NCBI RefSeq assembly: GCF_001053095.1
Contig: NZ_CGBP01000004.1
Span: 1 to 64,000, forward strand
Direction of reading: 5' to 3'
From: Yersinia similis
GTDB lineage: Bacteria; Pseudomonadota; Gammaproteobacteria; Enterobacterales; Enterobacteriaceae
DNA: 64,000 nucleotides
Notes under the pieces: generated by a model
Told to the model about the DNA's origin: nothing
The model's input: the letters and a program-made list of their open reading frames with translations, nothing else
Database searches by the model: none
Translations under genes and position numbers: made by a program
Shown: positions 52,417-61,617 of the stretch, piece by piece
How the letters are laid out: each line of letters starts with the position of its first letter
How positions within the stretch are numbered: position 1 is the first letter of the stretch

Positions 52417-53203
52417 CGCCAACTTGCCACCATTTAACCCCCAATTACTGCCATTTAACCCCCAGTTACTGCAATTTAGTCCCCAGTTACAACCCGCCAC
52501 ACTTATTCTGCGGTACAAACGCTTTTTAGCTGATATTGTGACGCCCGCTGGAGAGGCGCTGACTATTCATTGCGCGAATACTGGAGCGATGACGGGTTGT
52601 GCTACGCCTGGAGATACCATCTGGTATTCAACATCAGATAATCCGAAACGGAAGTATCCCCATAGCTGGGAGCTGACACAGACCCAAACCGGTGATTGGA
52701 TTTGTGTCAATACGATGCGTGCCAATGAGTTAGTGAACTTGGCAATTGAAAAAAATCAGATTGCTGAATTATCTGGTTACAATTTTGTCAAAAGAGAAGT
52801 TAAGTATGGCGAAGAGAACAGCCGTATAGACTTGTTATTACAAGCAGAAGATAGACGTGACTGCTATATTGAAGTCAAATCAGTCACCTTATTACAACAA
52901 CAGTGTGGTTATTTTCCAGATGCGGTTACTCTAAGGGGCCAGAAGCATCTTCGGGAATTACAAAATAGGGTTGTCAGCGGCCACCGGGCAGTACTTTTCT
53001 TTGCGGTATTGCATACGGGAATCAAACAAGTTGCACCAGCCCGACACATTGATCGTCGCTATGCAGAGTTGCTAGTCCAGGCTCAGCAGGCAGGAGTAGA
53101 GGTTATTTGTTATGGTTTTCAACTATCGCCTGACGGTATCGAGCTAAGCGCCCGTTTACCGTTATTACTGGACGAAATGCTTTCATCAGAAAACGCTGAA
53201 TAA
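52406..53203 (+). CDS. sfsA: DNA-binding protein SfsA
   Basis: SfsA is a conserved DNA-binding protein named for stimulating maltose metabolism in E. coli; the mechanism is unclear. The ATG at 52406 (AAGGAAACC upstream) gives 265 residues, about 31 more than E. coli. The extra residues come from a 21-bp repeat encoding FNPQLLP-type heptapeptides: the family start MEFSPPLQ corresponds to the last repeat (QFSPQLQ). The rest is typical ([48 protein letters not shown]). It overlaps the end of thpR. Confidence 0.95.
   Translation: MPSNANLPPFNPQLLPFNPQLLQFSPQLQPATLILRYKRFLADIVTPAGEALTIHCANTGAMTGCATPGDTIWYSTSDNPKRKYPHSWELTQTQTGDWICVNTMRANELVNLAIEKNQIAELSGYNFVKREVKYGEENSRIDLLLQAEDRRDCYIEVKSVTLLQQQCGYFPDAVTLRGQKHLRELQNRVVSGHRAVLFFAVLHTGIKQVAPARHIDRRYAELLVQAQQAGVEVICYGFQLSPDGIELSARLPLLLDEMLSSENAE
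52430..52492. repeat. 21-bp tandem repeat at sfsA 5' end
   Basis: Three 21-bp units (52430-52450, 52451-52471, 52472-52492), the third more diverged, encode (P/Q)F(N/S)PQLL. The third unit aligns with the normal N terminus of SfsA, suggesting the first two are later duplications. Confidence 0.92.
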
Positions 53204-53372
53204 AAAAGCAATTACTGGATAAAGTGGCTCGCCAAGTACGCCTTCCTTCACACCATTGTCAAGCAGGCGACAGGAATAATTGCCAACCTACCTCCCTTCT
53301 GTTATTTATAGCGGCCTGATTTTTCCCCCTATTGGGGATTTCGATAGTGCGTATGAATGTAGGAGAAGCATC

Positions 53373-53828
53373 ATGCAAGAAGGGCAAAAACGTAAAACCT
53401 CGTCCTTGAGCATTCTCGCCATCGCTGGGGTAGAGCCTTACCAAGAGAAGCCAGGCGAAGAGTATATGAACGCCGCCCAGCTGTCGCATTTCAAGCTGAT
53501 TCTTGAAGCATGGCGCAATCAGCTTAGGGATGAAGTAGATCGTACTGTATCGCATATGCAAGACGAAGCTGCTAACTTCCCTGATCCGGTGGACCGTGCC
53601 GCGCAGGAAGAAGAATTCAGTCTTGAACTTCGTAACCGCGACCGCGAGCGTAAACTGATTAAAAAGATCGAGAAAACGCTGAAAAAAGTTGAAGATGACG
53701 ATTTTGGTTTCTGCGAGTCTTGTGGCGTAGAAATTGGTATCCGTCGTCTGGAGGCACGGCCAACTGCAGATTTATGCATTGACTGTAAAACCCTGGCCGA
53801 AATCCGCGAAAAGCAGATGGCAGGCTAA
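53373..53828 (+). CDS. dksA: RNA polymerase-binding transcription factor DksA
   Basis: DksA binds the secondary channel of RNA polymerase and, with ppGpp, shuts down rRNA promoters and activates amino acid operons. The 151 residues equal the E. coli length. The coiled-coil tip residues appear in the [11 protein letters not shown] motif (Asp-X-X-Asp-X-Ala) near 68-78, and the zinc finger in CESCGVEIG and CIDC near 114-138. The start at 53373 follows an AGGAG site by 7 bases; an in-frame ATG 31 codons upstream is in the leader. It pairs functionally with relA in this window. Confidence 0.98.
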   Translation: MQEGQKRKTSSLSILAIAGVEPYQEKPGEEYMNAAQLSHFKLILEAWRNQLRDEVDRTVSHMQDEAANFPDPVDRAAQEEEFSLELRNRDRERKLIKKIEKTLKKVEDDDFGFCESCGVEIGIRRLEARPTADLCIDCKTLAEIREKQMAG

Positions 53829-53847
53829 CACAGCATAATGTGTAACA

Positions 53848-53873
53848 CGGTGCCAGAGCCCTCTCCGGCACCG
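53848..53873 (+). terminator. Hairpin between dksA and gluQ
   Basis: A 7-bp inverted repeat (53848-53854 and 53867-53873) with a weak following T-stretch, 20 bases after the dksA stop. Partial termination would let some transcription run into gluQ. Confidence 0.55.
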
Positions 53874-53901
53874 TATTTGATATGTCGGACCCCTTCTTTT
53901 T

Positions 53902-55035
53902 ATGTCTGAAGACACTGGTTCTCAACTATTTGGTTCTCAACCATCCAGTTCTAAACCATCCGGTTCCCAGCCCCCCGGTTTTCAGCTAGTCGCGGCTCAA
54001 CTGTTTGCTGCTGCTCAACCACGTACTCCCCAATCTCCCAATACTCAACAGCCAGTGGTTCAACAAGCGGCTATTCAACGATCAGCTAATCAACAATTGT
54101 CTAATCAACGATCAACTAATCAACCAACAGAATATATTGGCCGTTTTGCACCTTCGCCATCAGGGGATTTGCATTTTGGTTCGCTGATTGCCGCACTCGG
54201 GAGTTATCTGCAAGCCCGTGCTCAAGGCGGGAAGTGGTTAGTTCGCATTGAAGATATTGATCCCCCCCGTGAAGTTCCCGGCGCGGCCTCACGTATTTTA
54301 GTGGCCTTAGAGCATTATGGCCTCCATTGGGACGGCCCGGTCATCTATCAATCACAACGCCATGAAGCGTATCGGGCCACGCTCAACTGGCTGGAACAGC
54401 AGGGATTAAGCTATTACTGCACCTGCACCCGTAGCCGCATCCACCAGCTCGGCGGGTTCTACGACGGCTATTGCCGTGATCGTCATTTGCCCGCCAGCGA
54501 AGCGGCTATCCGTTTGCGGCAGACTCAGCCGGTTTACGTCTTTTATGATAAATTACTCGGCGAACTGCATGCTCACCCTGCGTTGGCACAAGAAGATTTT
54601 ATTATCCGTCGCCGTGACGGCCTGTTCGCTTATAATCTGGCGGTGGTGGTGGATGATGCTTTTCAGGGCGTGACCGAAATTGTACGAGGTGCTGATTTGA
54701 TTGAGCCGACGGTGCGCCAGATAGCACTCTATCAACAGTTGCAACACCCCGTCCCCGGCTATATACACTTGCCGTTGGCGCTGAATAATCAGGGGAACAA
54801 GCTCTCCAAGCAGAATCATGCTCCCCCCTTGCCTAATGGCGATCCACGTCCTATTTTAATCGATGCATTAAAGTTTTTACGCCAACCACTACCGGAATAC
54901 TGGCAAGATCTTGATTTGTATTTATTATTACGTTATGCCGTTGAACATTGGACGTTGGCGTCAATCCCACTCAAGGGGGCAATAACCCCACAGAAAACAC
55001 AACGGCATTCTCAAAGTAAGCATGGTGAGCTATGA
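53902..55035 (+). CDS. gluQ: Glutamyl-Q tRNA(Asp) synthetase GluQ
   Basis: GluQ (YadB) attaches glutamate to the queuosine base in the anticodon of tRNA-Asp. The catalytic region from about residue 78 aligns with the family: [16 protein letters not shown] (HIGH-type), the zinc-binding YYCTCTRSR and YDGYC, and KLSKQNHA in place of KMSKS. It lacks the anticodon-binding domain of GluRS, as expected. At 377 residues it is about 70 longer than E. coli GluQ because of a low-complexity N terminus of 5-residue repeats (GSQPS, NQRST types). A start inside this region cannot be excluded. Queuosine genes queD and queE are in the same window. Confidence 0.94.
   Translation: MSEDTGSQLFGSQPSSSKPSGSQPPGFQLVAAQLFAAAQPRTPQSPNTQQPVVQQAAIQRSANQQLSNQRSTNQPTEYIGRFAPSPSGDLHFGSLIAALGSYLQARAQGGKWLVRIEDIDPPREVPGAASRILVALEHYGLHWDGPVIYQSQRHEAYRATLNWLEQQGLSYYCTCTRSRIHQLGGFYDGYCRDRHLPASEAAIRLRQTQPVYVFYDKLLGELHAHPALAQEDFIIRRRDGLFAYNLAVVVDDAFQGVTEIVRGADLIEPTVRQIALYQQLQHPVPGYIHLPLALNNQGNKLSKQNHAPPLPNGDPRPILIDALKFLRQPLPEYWQDLDLYLLLRYAVEHWTLASIPLKGAITPQKTQRHSQSKHGEL
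53917..53991. repeat. 15-bp tandem repeat in gluQ N terminus, block 1
   Basis: Five 15-bp units (53917, 53932, 53947, 53962, 53977), imperfect, encode [20 protein letters not shown] and GFQLV. They lie upstream of the catalytic domain and keep frame. Confidence 0.88.
54073..54132. repeat. 15-bp tandem repeat in gluQ N terminus, block 2
   Basis: Four 15-bp units (54073, 54088, 54103, 54118) encode [15 protein letters not shown] and NQPTE just before the catalytic domain. The unit differs from block 1, so two separate expansions took place. Confidence 0.85.
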
Positions 55036-55090
55036 TTAGCCGCTGTTTTTCTGTCGTTCTGTTATTTATTAGCCACTATCGAGGTGTACC

Positions 55091-56599
55091 ATTTTTACCC
55101 GAGTAGCCAATTTCTGCCGTAAGGTGCTGATCCGCGAAGACAAAACTGTCCGTGATGACAAGACCTGTAAAGATAAAGTGCCCGGTGAAGATAACGTGGC
55201 CCGCAAAGAAAGAAAGCCTGCCAGAGCACATACTGGCCGCAAGAGTCACGCGGTGTCGTCTTCGGAACAGCGTCAAATGGCGATTATTCCGCGGGATCAG
55301 CACAATATCTCCCGCAGAGATATCAGTGACAATGCACTGAAGGTTCTCTATCGCCTGAATAAATCAGGTTACGAAGCTTATCTGGTGGGCGGCGGTGTCC
55401 GCGACCTGCTGCTGGGCAGAAAACCCAAAGATTTCGATATCACCACCAGTGCCACCCCCGAACAGGTGCGAAAACTGTTCCGTAACTGTCGTTTGGTTGG
55501 CCGCCGCTTCCGTTTGGCTCATGTGATGTTTGGCCCTGAAATTATTGAAGTAGCGACTTTCCGTGGGCACCACGAGCAGCAACAAGCAGAAGACAGCGAT
55601 AAGAACTCCTCCCAGCAGGCGCAAAATGGCATGCTGCTGCGTGACAACATCTTTGGTTCCATCGAAGATGATGCTCAACGCCGCGATTTCACCATTAACA
55701 GCCTCTACTATGGTATTTCTGATTTTGCGCTGCGTGACTACACCGGCGGCTTGCGTGATCTGAAAGAAGGTATTATTCGTCTGATTGGCGACCCAGAAAC
55801 CCGTTACCGTGAAGATCCGGTACGGATGCTGCGTGCGGTTCGTTTTGCCGCAAAACTGGATATGTCAATCAGCCCGGAAACGGCAGAGCCTATACCGCGG
55901 CTGGCCTCACTGTTGCGCGAAATCCCGCCCGCCCGCCTGTTTGAGGAGTCACTCAAGCTGCTGCAATCGGGCTACGGCTATAAAACCTATTAAAAACTGT
56001 GCGAATACCAGCTTTTCCAGCCGCTATTCCCACTGATTGCCCGTAATTTTACTGAACAGCATGATTCGCCGATGGAGCGTATTCTGGTTCAGGTACTGAA
56101 AAATACCGATCACCGTCTGCATAATGATCAGCGGGTTAATCCTGCCTTCTTATTTGCAGCGATGCTGTGGTATCCGCTCATTGAACATGCGCAGAAATTA
56201 ACGCAGGAAAGCGGCCTGGCCTATTACGATGCCTTTGCACTGGCCATGAATGATGTACTGGACGAAGAGTGTCGCTCACTGGCGATCCCTAAACGCATCA
56301 CCTCGCTGGTACGGGATATCTGGTTGTTACAACTGCGTCTGTCACGTCGTCAGGGGAAACGTGCCCATAAATTGATGGAGCACCCTAAATTCCGAGCGGC
56401 TTACGACCTGTTGCTCCTGCGGGCTGAAGTGGAAAAGAATCACGAGCTGCAACGCTTGGCGCAGTGGTGGGGTGAATTCCAGGAAGCCACACCCACACAA
56501 CAGAAGTCTATGCTAAATACACTAGGTGCGGATCCTGCGCCACGGCGTTCACGTCCACGCCGCCCACGTAAACCAGTATCCCGTAATGAAGGGGCATAA
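55091..56599 (+). pseudogene. pcnB: Poly(A) polymerase I, interrupted by an in-frame stop
   Basis: PcnB adds poly(A) tails to RNA 3' ends, promoting decay, and controls ColE1-type plasmid copy number. The reading frame starts with ATT at 55091 and gives [12 protein letters not shown], matching E. coli PcnB, which also starts with AUU. The nucleotidyltransferase domain is complete ([17 protein letters not shown]). At 55991-55993 a TAA interrupts ..GYKTY(stop)[12 protein letters not shown]; the E. coli protein reads ETYKLLCEYHLFQPLF there. The same frame then stays open and family-like to 56599 ([12 protein letters not shown] basic tail). The stop removes about 200 residues, including the C-terminal domain. 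Unless read through, this is a pseudogene. Confidence 0.85.
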
Positions 56600-56607
56600 T
56601 TTTCACC

Positions 56608-57087
56608 ATGATCCGGGTCTATATCGCGCTAGGTAGCAACTTGGCTATGCCACTGCAACAGGTTAACGCGGCACGGGAAGCCTTGGCGCATCTGCCGCGT
56701 AGCCAGTTAGTGGCCTGTTCGCCACTTTACCGCACCAAGCCATTAGGCCCACAGGATCAACCCGATTTTCTCAATGCCGTAGTCGCACTGGATACGTCAC
56801 TGCCACCAGAACAGTTGCTGGATCACACGCAAGCAATTGAACGTAACCAAGGTCGGGTGAGAAAAGAACAGCGCTGGGGGCCACGGACGCTGGATCTGGA
56901 TATTATGCTGTATGGCGATCAGGTGATAAAAACCGATCGCCTGACTGTTCCGCATTATGGTCTGAAAGAGCGTGAATTTATGCTCTATCCACTGGCCGAT
57001 ATCGCCCCAGATCTTATTTTTCCCGATGGCGAATCCCTATCAGAATGCCTTAAACGGGTCGATAAGAACGGCTTGGTTCTCTGGTAA
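56608..57087 (+). CDS. folK: HPPK, folate pathway pyrophosphokinase FolK
   Basis: FolK transfers pyrophosphate from ATP to 6-hydroxymethyl-7,8-dihydropterin in folate synthesis. The 159 residues equal the E. coli length. It begins MIRVYIALGSNLAMPLQQV and includes the PDFLNAVVAL motif near 52 and the RWGPRTLDLDIMLYGD signature near 88-103. It follows pcnB by 8 bases in the conserved dksA-gluQ-pcnB-folK order, so the pcnB stop codon could reduce folK translation by polarity. Confidence 0.97.
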   Translation: MIRVYIALGSNLAMPLQQVNAAREALAHLPRSQLVACSPLYRTKPLGPQDQPDFLNAVVALDTSLPPEQLLDHTQAIERNQGRVRKEQRWGPRTLDLDIMLYGDQVIKTDRLTVPHYGLKEREFMLYPLADIAPDLIFPDGESLSECLKRVDKNGLVLW

Positions 57088-57353
57088 TATCACTTGTTCA
57101 CACACGGCAAAATCCTCTGTTTCCCCGCTTTTTTATTCTTCGATACCCAGACTCTGCCCGTGCGTTGGGCCATTCATTACGTTATATTGATATAACATGA
57201 TGATTATCAATTAAAAATAGCCCACCTCGCCGTCAGGCCAGGGTTGCAGTAGAATGTCGTGCAGATAATCTTATATTCCATCCCGTAATGGGCAGGTATT
57301 GGTTTATCCGTTTGTTGATAAAGTTGTTCACTTTAATTTCAGGAGACAAAGTG

Positions 57354-58151
57354 ATGAAAGCCACCACCATGAGCCAATTACGCCAATGGAAACAAGAGAA
57401 ACGTAAGTTCGCAACACTGACTGCCTATGATGCCAGTTTTGCCCGGTTATTTGCCGAACAGGGTATTCAGGTGCTATTGGTGGGGGATTCGCTCGGTATG
57501 ACGTTACAAGGGTTCGATTCCACTCTGCCAGTGACCGTTGCCGATGTAGCCTATCATACCCGTGCGGTGCGCCGTGGTGCGCCTCATTGCCTGTTATTGG
57601 CCGATATGCCATTTATGAGTTATGCCACTCCAGAACTGGCCTTTACCCACTCGGCAGAGTTAATGCGTGCCGGAGCCAATATGGTCAAACTGGAAGGTGG
57701 GAGCTGGCTGTGCGATACCATTCGCATGTTGGCAGAACGCGCAGTGCCGGTTTGTGGGCATCTGGGGCTTACGCCGCAGTCGGTGAATATTTTCGGCGGT
57801 TATAAAGTGCAAGGCCGTGAAGAGGTGGCCGCCAATCAACTGTTGCAAGATGCTGTTGCACTGGAACACGCAGGGGCGCAACTGTTGGTACTGGAATGTG
57901 TCCCGGTAGAACTGGCACAGCGGGTGACCGAAGAATTAACCATACCGGTTATTGGTATTGGTGCTGGAAATGTCACTGACGGTCAGATTTTGGTTATGCA
58001 TGATGCACTCGGTATTACTGGGGATCATACGCCAAAATTCAGTAAAAACTTTTTGGCACACAGTGCGGGTGATATTCGTGCCGCCATTAAGCTCTATATT
58101 GAAGAAGTTGAGGGGGGGATTTATCCTGCTGAAGAGCATACATTCCAGTAA
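57354..58151 (+). CDS. panB: Ketopantoate hydroxymethyltransferase PanB
   Basis: PanB adds a hydroxymethyl group from methylene-THF to 2-ketoisovalerate, the first step of pantothenate synthesis. The start at 57354 has AGGAG 8-9 bases upstream and gives 265 residues (E. coli 264). Motifs: [15 protein letters not shown] near 22-36, [20 protein letters not shown] near 40-59 with the Mg ligand Asp, and [11 protein letters not shown] near 137. It precedes panC by 87 bases. The 200 bases before it, after folK, should hold the promoter. Confidence 0.97.
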   Translation: MKATTMSQLRQWKQEKRKFATLTAYDASFARLFAEQGIQVLLVGDSLGMTLQGFDSTLPVTVADVAYHTRAVRRGAPHCLLLADMPFMSYATPELAFTHSAELMRAGANMVKLEGGSWLCDTIRMLAERAVPVCGHLGLTPQSVNIFGGYKVQGREEVAANQLLQDAVALEHAGAQLLVLECVPVELAQRVTEELTIPVIGIGAGNVTDGQILVMHDALGITGDHTPKFSKNFLAHSAGDIRAAIKLYIEEVEGGIYPAEEHTFQ

Positions 58152-58170
58152 CTGAATCATCAATATTTCT

Positions 58171-58232
58171 TCTAAAATAGGGAGTTTTCAAAATAGGCTC
58201 CTCCTAAAACAGACGGTTCCTAAAATAGGAGA
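58171..58232. repeat. 15-16 bp repeat between panB and panC
   Basis: Four imperfect units sharing the core tcctaaaatagg (58171-58186, about 58187-58201, 58202-58217, 58218-58232). The last unit supplies the AGGAGAAGGGGA ribosome site of panC, so repeat changes could alter panC translation. Confidence 0.75.
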
Positions 58233-58238
58233 AGGGGA

Positions 58239-59093
58239 ATGCTGATTATTGAGACATTGCCATTGCTACGTCAACAGATCCGCCGTTGGCGTCAGGAAGG
58301 TAAGCGAATTGCCTTGGTACCCACCATGGGTAACCTGCACGAAGGGCATATGACGCTGGTAGATGAAGCAAAAAACCGCGCTGATGTGGTTGTGGTGACT
58401 ATTTTTGTTAATCCGCTGCAATTTGAACGGCCGGATGACTTAGCCCGTTACCCGCGGACCTTACAGGAAGATTGCGAGAAACTGACCCGCCACGGTGCGG
58501 ATCTGGTGTTCGCACCAGTCGCGGCCGATATCTACCCTGCGGGGCTGGAAAAGCAAACGTATGTTGATGTTCCCGCCCTATCGACCATTTTGGAAGGAGC
58601 CAGCCGCCCTGGTCATTTCCGCGGTGTCTCAACCATCGTCAGCAAGCTGTTTAATCTAATCCAGCCAGATGTCGCCTGTTTCGGCGAAAAAGATTATCAA
58701 CAGTTAGCCTTGATCCGCAAAATGGTGGTGGATATGGGTTATGACATCAATATTGTTGGGGTATCAACGGTGCGCGCGAAAGATGGGTTAGCGCTAAGTT
58801 CGCGTAACAGCTACCTGACGGAAGAAGAACGTCAGATTGCACCACAGCTCAGTAAGATCATGTGGGTGCTGGCGGAGAAAATGACCTTAGGCGAACGGCA
58901 GATTGACACCCTGCTGGAAGAGGCGGCAGAGCAGCTACGCCGTGCAGGCTTTACGCCCGATGAACTGTTTATCCGCGACGCCGAGACCTTACAACCACTA
59001 ACTGTCGATAGCCAGCAAGCGGTGATTTTGATGGCCGCCTGGCTGGGTAAAGCTCGTCTGATTGATAACCAACTGGTTGATTTACGCCACTGA
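58239..59093 (+). CDS. panC: Pantothenate synthetase PanC
   Basis: PanC joins pantoate and beta-alanine with ATP to give pantothenate. The 284 residues (E. coli 283) show the HIGH-type [15 protein letters not shown] near 27-41, the [16 protein letters not shown] segment near 148-163, and the KMSKS-like ALSSRNSYL near 186-194. It uses the ketoacid product line of PanB (next upstream) and the beta-alanine made by PanD (450 bases downstream). Confidence 0.98.
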   Translation: MLIIETLPLLRQQIRRWRQEGKRIALVPTMGNLHEGHMTLVDEAKNRADVVVVTIFVNPLQFERPDDLARYPRTLQEDCEKLTRHGADLVFAPVAADIYPAGLEKQTYVDVPALSTILEGASRPGHFRGVSTIVSKLFNLIQPDVACFGEKDYQQLALIRKMVVDMGYDINIVGVSTVRAKDGLALSSRNSYLTEEERQIAPQLSKIMWVLAEKMTLGERQIDTLLEEAAEQLRRAGFTPDELFIRDAETLQPLTVDSQQAVILMAAWLGKARLIDNQLVDLRH

Positions 59094-59099
59094 TATTTT

Positions 59100-59332
59100 A
59101 CCGATCAGGGTATGGGCTAGAGTGGTGACAATCACACCCAAAAAATACCAATCAGGCGGTTGCGAATTACCATCAAGCCGCTAGTTGGCCCAAAATCAAC
59201 CAGGAACGCCAAGGCAAAAGTCACTATCAACGGTATTCCCCTCGCTCGGAGCCCGTGACCGCCGATGAGCAACGGTTTGGTGAGTGAGAGACGCGAATAC
59301 CGTAGAAGTGGAATGAAATAAAAAGGCAGCAA
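59100..59332 (-). pseudogene. Possible relic of a membrane protein gene
   Basis: In the 442-base gap between panC and panD, the minus strand reads as hydrophobic, GPTSGLMVIRNRLIGIFW, which resembles the RNRLIGILLG segment of FUSC/MdtO-type efflux proteins; a one-base shift then gives VTTLAHTLIGK before a stop. If real it is a frameshifted fragment of a transporter gene. The match is short and from memory, so this is only a suggestion. The rest of the gap, to 59535, contains the panD promoter region and nothing else I recognise. Confidence 0.25.
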
Positions 59333-59535
59333 GGAACATTTATAGATAGAGCGTCAATCATAGACAAGTGGTATAAAATCAGCAAAAATGAGTTGGCATT
59401 TTTTGCAGAAAGTCTTAGGCCGCGGGCCGCTTAGCGCGAAATCGATCCGGGTCTATTTTTATGATTGAGCCACTCCCTGAATCAGTAGATTATAGGGTCT
59501 GGCAATAGATTTAATCAGGGTCAAAGGTAAGAGTT

Positions 59536-59916
59536 ATGATACGCACTATGTTGCAAGGCAAACTACACCGGGTCAAAGTCACTCAAGCGGATTTGCACTA
59601 TGAAGGCTCCTGCGCCATCGATCAGGATTTTCTGGAAGCCGCAGGTATTCTGGAATATGAAGCCATTGATATTTATAACGTTGATAACGGTCAGCGTTTT
59701 TCAACCTATGCGATTGCTGCTGAGCGTGGTTCGCGGATTATCTCCGTGAATGGTGCCGCAGCACGCTGCGCTTGTGTCGGTGATAAGCTCATTATCTGTT
59801 CTTATGTACAGATGTCAGATGCTGCTGCCCGCTTGCACCACCCCAAAGTGGCTTATTTTGAAGGTGAAAATCAGCTACAACGCAAGGCTAAGGCGGTACC
59901 GGTTCAGGTCGCTTAA
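59536..59916 (+). CDS. panD: Aspartate 1-decarboxylase PanD
   Basis: PanD decarboxylates aspartate to beta-alanine for pantothenate. The 126 residues equal the E. coli length. The proenzyme cleaves itself at Gly24-Ser25 in YEGSCAIDQ, making the pyruvoyl group from Ser25. [18 protein letters not shown] near 72-89 is typical. A perfect 14-bp terminator overlaps its stop codon. In E. coli panD also follows panC but with yadD between; here no yadD is present. Confidence 0.97.
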
Positions 59917-59947
59917 TCCCCCTGCGTACCCCACAGGGGGATTAAGC
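59911..59947. terminator. Terminator overlapping the panD stop
   Basis: A perfect 14-bp inverted repeat (59911-59924 and 59934-59947, 9-base loop) that includes the panD stop codon. There is no T run, so it may act as a stabilising 3' hairpin as well as a terminator. Confidence 0.7.
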
Positions 59948-59994
59948 GATGTTTGTTCCCACCGAATCACTGGCCAGATAGCATAATGACACTG

Positions 59995-60031
59995 TTAGCC
60001 CCAGGCGCTTAAATAAAGCACCTGGGGCTAA
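59995..60031. terminator. Hairpin between panD and yadE
   Basis: A 16-bp stem with one mismatch (59995-60010 and 60016-60031, 5-base loop) between convergent panD and yadE. It is probably a shared bidirectional terminator. Confidence 0.65.
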
Positions 60032-60093
60032 TGACAAAGCTCAACGAGTGAAAAGTTAACCGCACTGCTCCGATGAATTACGTCATAACGTTG

Positions 60094-61428
60094 CTAATCT
60101 GTCTCCATCGCCGCTGGTGCCGGTTTTACCGCAACCGCACCGGGTTGATTGGCAATGCGCTCCGCCATGGTCGGTATTGAGTCAGTACGTAGAATATAGA
60201 GCCGTTTCAAGGTATATGGATTATCGCCTGGCTTAACCTTGCCTTGCATGGTGGTCACCGCTAAGTGAAAACCGGCATTCTTCGCCGCATTAACCGCTGT
60301 TTGATTAAAGCCACCGAAGGGATATGACAGAAAAATCACATGCGGATTGAACTGCGCTAATGCCCGACGTGAGCGTTCAAAATCAAAAATGATGTTGTGA
60401 TAAGAGCGACTCAATAAGATGGGATGGTGCCTATTATCAGTACGGTGTAAAAAATGCGTATGAGACTGTATATCAAACACATCTTGAATTCCTTTCAGTT
60501 CAGAAATACTCATAAACTGTAATGAGTCTGGATTCCATTTCTGTGGATGCCGTTTAATACGCGAAGAAATAATAAACGCCGTGGCGCGGAAGCCGTTCTC
60601 TTTCAGAATAGGATAAGCATAGCGACTCACTGACTTCAAACCATCATCAAATGTCAGCACCACAACTTTAGCAGGCAGATTAATCTTGTTATTCAGATAG
60701 CCTTCAAGTTGATACAGAGAAATGGTGTCATAACCCGCCTGTTTGAGATAAGCCATTTGATTACTGAACGCCACATCAGATGTCGTGGTTGATGTATTCA
60801 GGAAACGTTTATTTTCCTCGTTCTTCAACATGTGATGGTAAGTCAGGATCGGAATACCGTTGTCTATCTCCGCGTCTGCGCTGCTGACATACCCCAAACG
60901 ATCACCAATATTGACCTGATACCACGTATTACTTAACCGATCTTTTAGTTTTCCAACAATGGGATAACGTAAGTTCTCTACCAGAACAGCAAATTGTTCA
61001 CTGCGCACATCAGCGGCTAAATAAACCTTGGCCTCACGCGTCGTCAGAATATTTTGATTCGGCAAGGGCTTATTTAAATCGCCCAACATATCGTTGTTTT
61101 TTTGTGCTTTATTAATCTCACGTAAATCGTCTTTATCTATAAAACCGGTACCGTTGCCAAATTTGAATTCATAGTATTCCGCCGCGGCAGGGATTACCTG
61201 CAACAACTGATCTTTCCGAATTTCGCCAACAGGGATCACCCGCTCGCCAACCAGCGAATACACTTCGCTATCGCGTTCGGTCATCATATATTTCGGTGGT
61301 GTTACCTCTACATTTGGCAAGAGGTCAGCATGGGTTGTCGGTATCATTATTACCGACATGACAATACCGAGTAGCATCCCAATCGCTATTCTGTTTTTGT
61401 GCCACATGTTCGTTCTACTTATGCGCAT
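60094..61428 (-). CDS. yadE: Polysaccharide deacetylase-family protein YadE
   Basis: A secreted or envelope protein with a NodB-type carbohydrate esterase domain. The 444 residues have a signal sequence or membrane anchor ([21 protein letters not shown] near 13-35), an SH3-like region near 110-190, and the deacetylase from about 195: [11 protein letters not shown], the metal Asp in [10 protein letters not shown], the HxxxH in [10 protein letters not shown], and LSYPFGGFN. These are the residues of an active NodB fold. E. coli YadE is a homologue of unknown substrate. Met8 is an alternative start. Convergent with panD. Confidence 0.9.
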   Translation of the reverse strand: MRISRTNMWHKNRIAIGMLLGIVMSVIMIPTTHADLLPNVEVTPPKYMMTERDSEVYSLVGERVIPVGEIRKDQLLQVIPAAAEYYEFKFGNGTGFIDKDDLREINKAQKNNDMLGDLNKPLPNQNILTTREAKVYLAADVRSEQFAVLVENLRYPIVGKLKDRLSNTWYQVNIGDRLGYVSSADAEIDNGIPILTYHHMLKNEENKRFLNTSTTTSDVAFSNQMAYLKQAGYDTISLYQLEGYLNNKINLPAKVVVLTFDDGLKSVSRYAYPILKENGFRATAFIISSRIKRHPQKWNPDSLQFMSISELKGIQDVFDIQSHTHFLHRTDNRHHPILLSRSYHNIIFDFERSRRALAQFNPHVIFLSYPFGGFNQTAVNAAKNAGFHLAVTTMQGKVKPGDNPYTLKRLYILRTDSIPTMAERIANQPGAVAVKPAPAAMETD

Positions 61429-61546
61429 TCGGCGCTGAATGGAAAAGGGAGATAGTACGCGTCAGCATATCACGAGAGACTTGAGGTTGAGAAAGACGTT
61501 ATCAGGTAAGCACACAATTTATTGACAGGCCCATCGCCAGTTACAT

Positions 61547-61615
61547 TGCCAAAATCATTGACGCTACAGTAAGGCGGCAAACGAGCACCACTGTAGCGCC
61601 AATGACAAGAGAATA
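61547..61615. repeat. Deleted ERIC-like repeat, copy H (abuts yadH stop)
   Basis: Only the two ends are kept: tgccaaaatcattgacgctacagtaaggcgg.. joined to cactgtagcgccaatgacaag. The middle is missing. The right end is about 2 bases from the yadH stop codon (61618-61620, minus strand). Confidence 0.75.
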
Positions 61616-61617
61616 TA

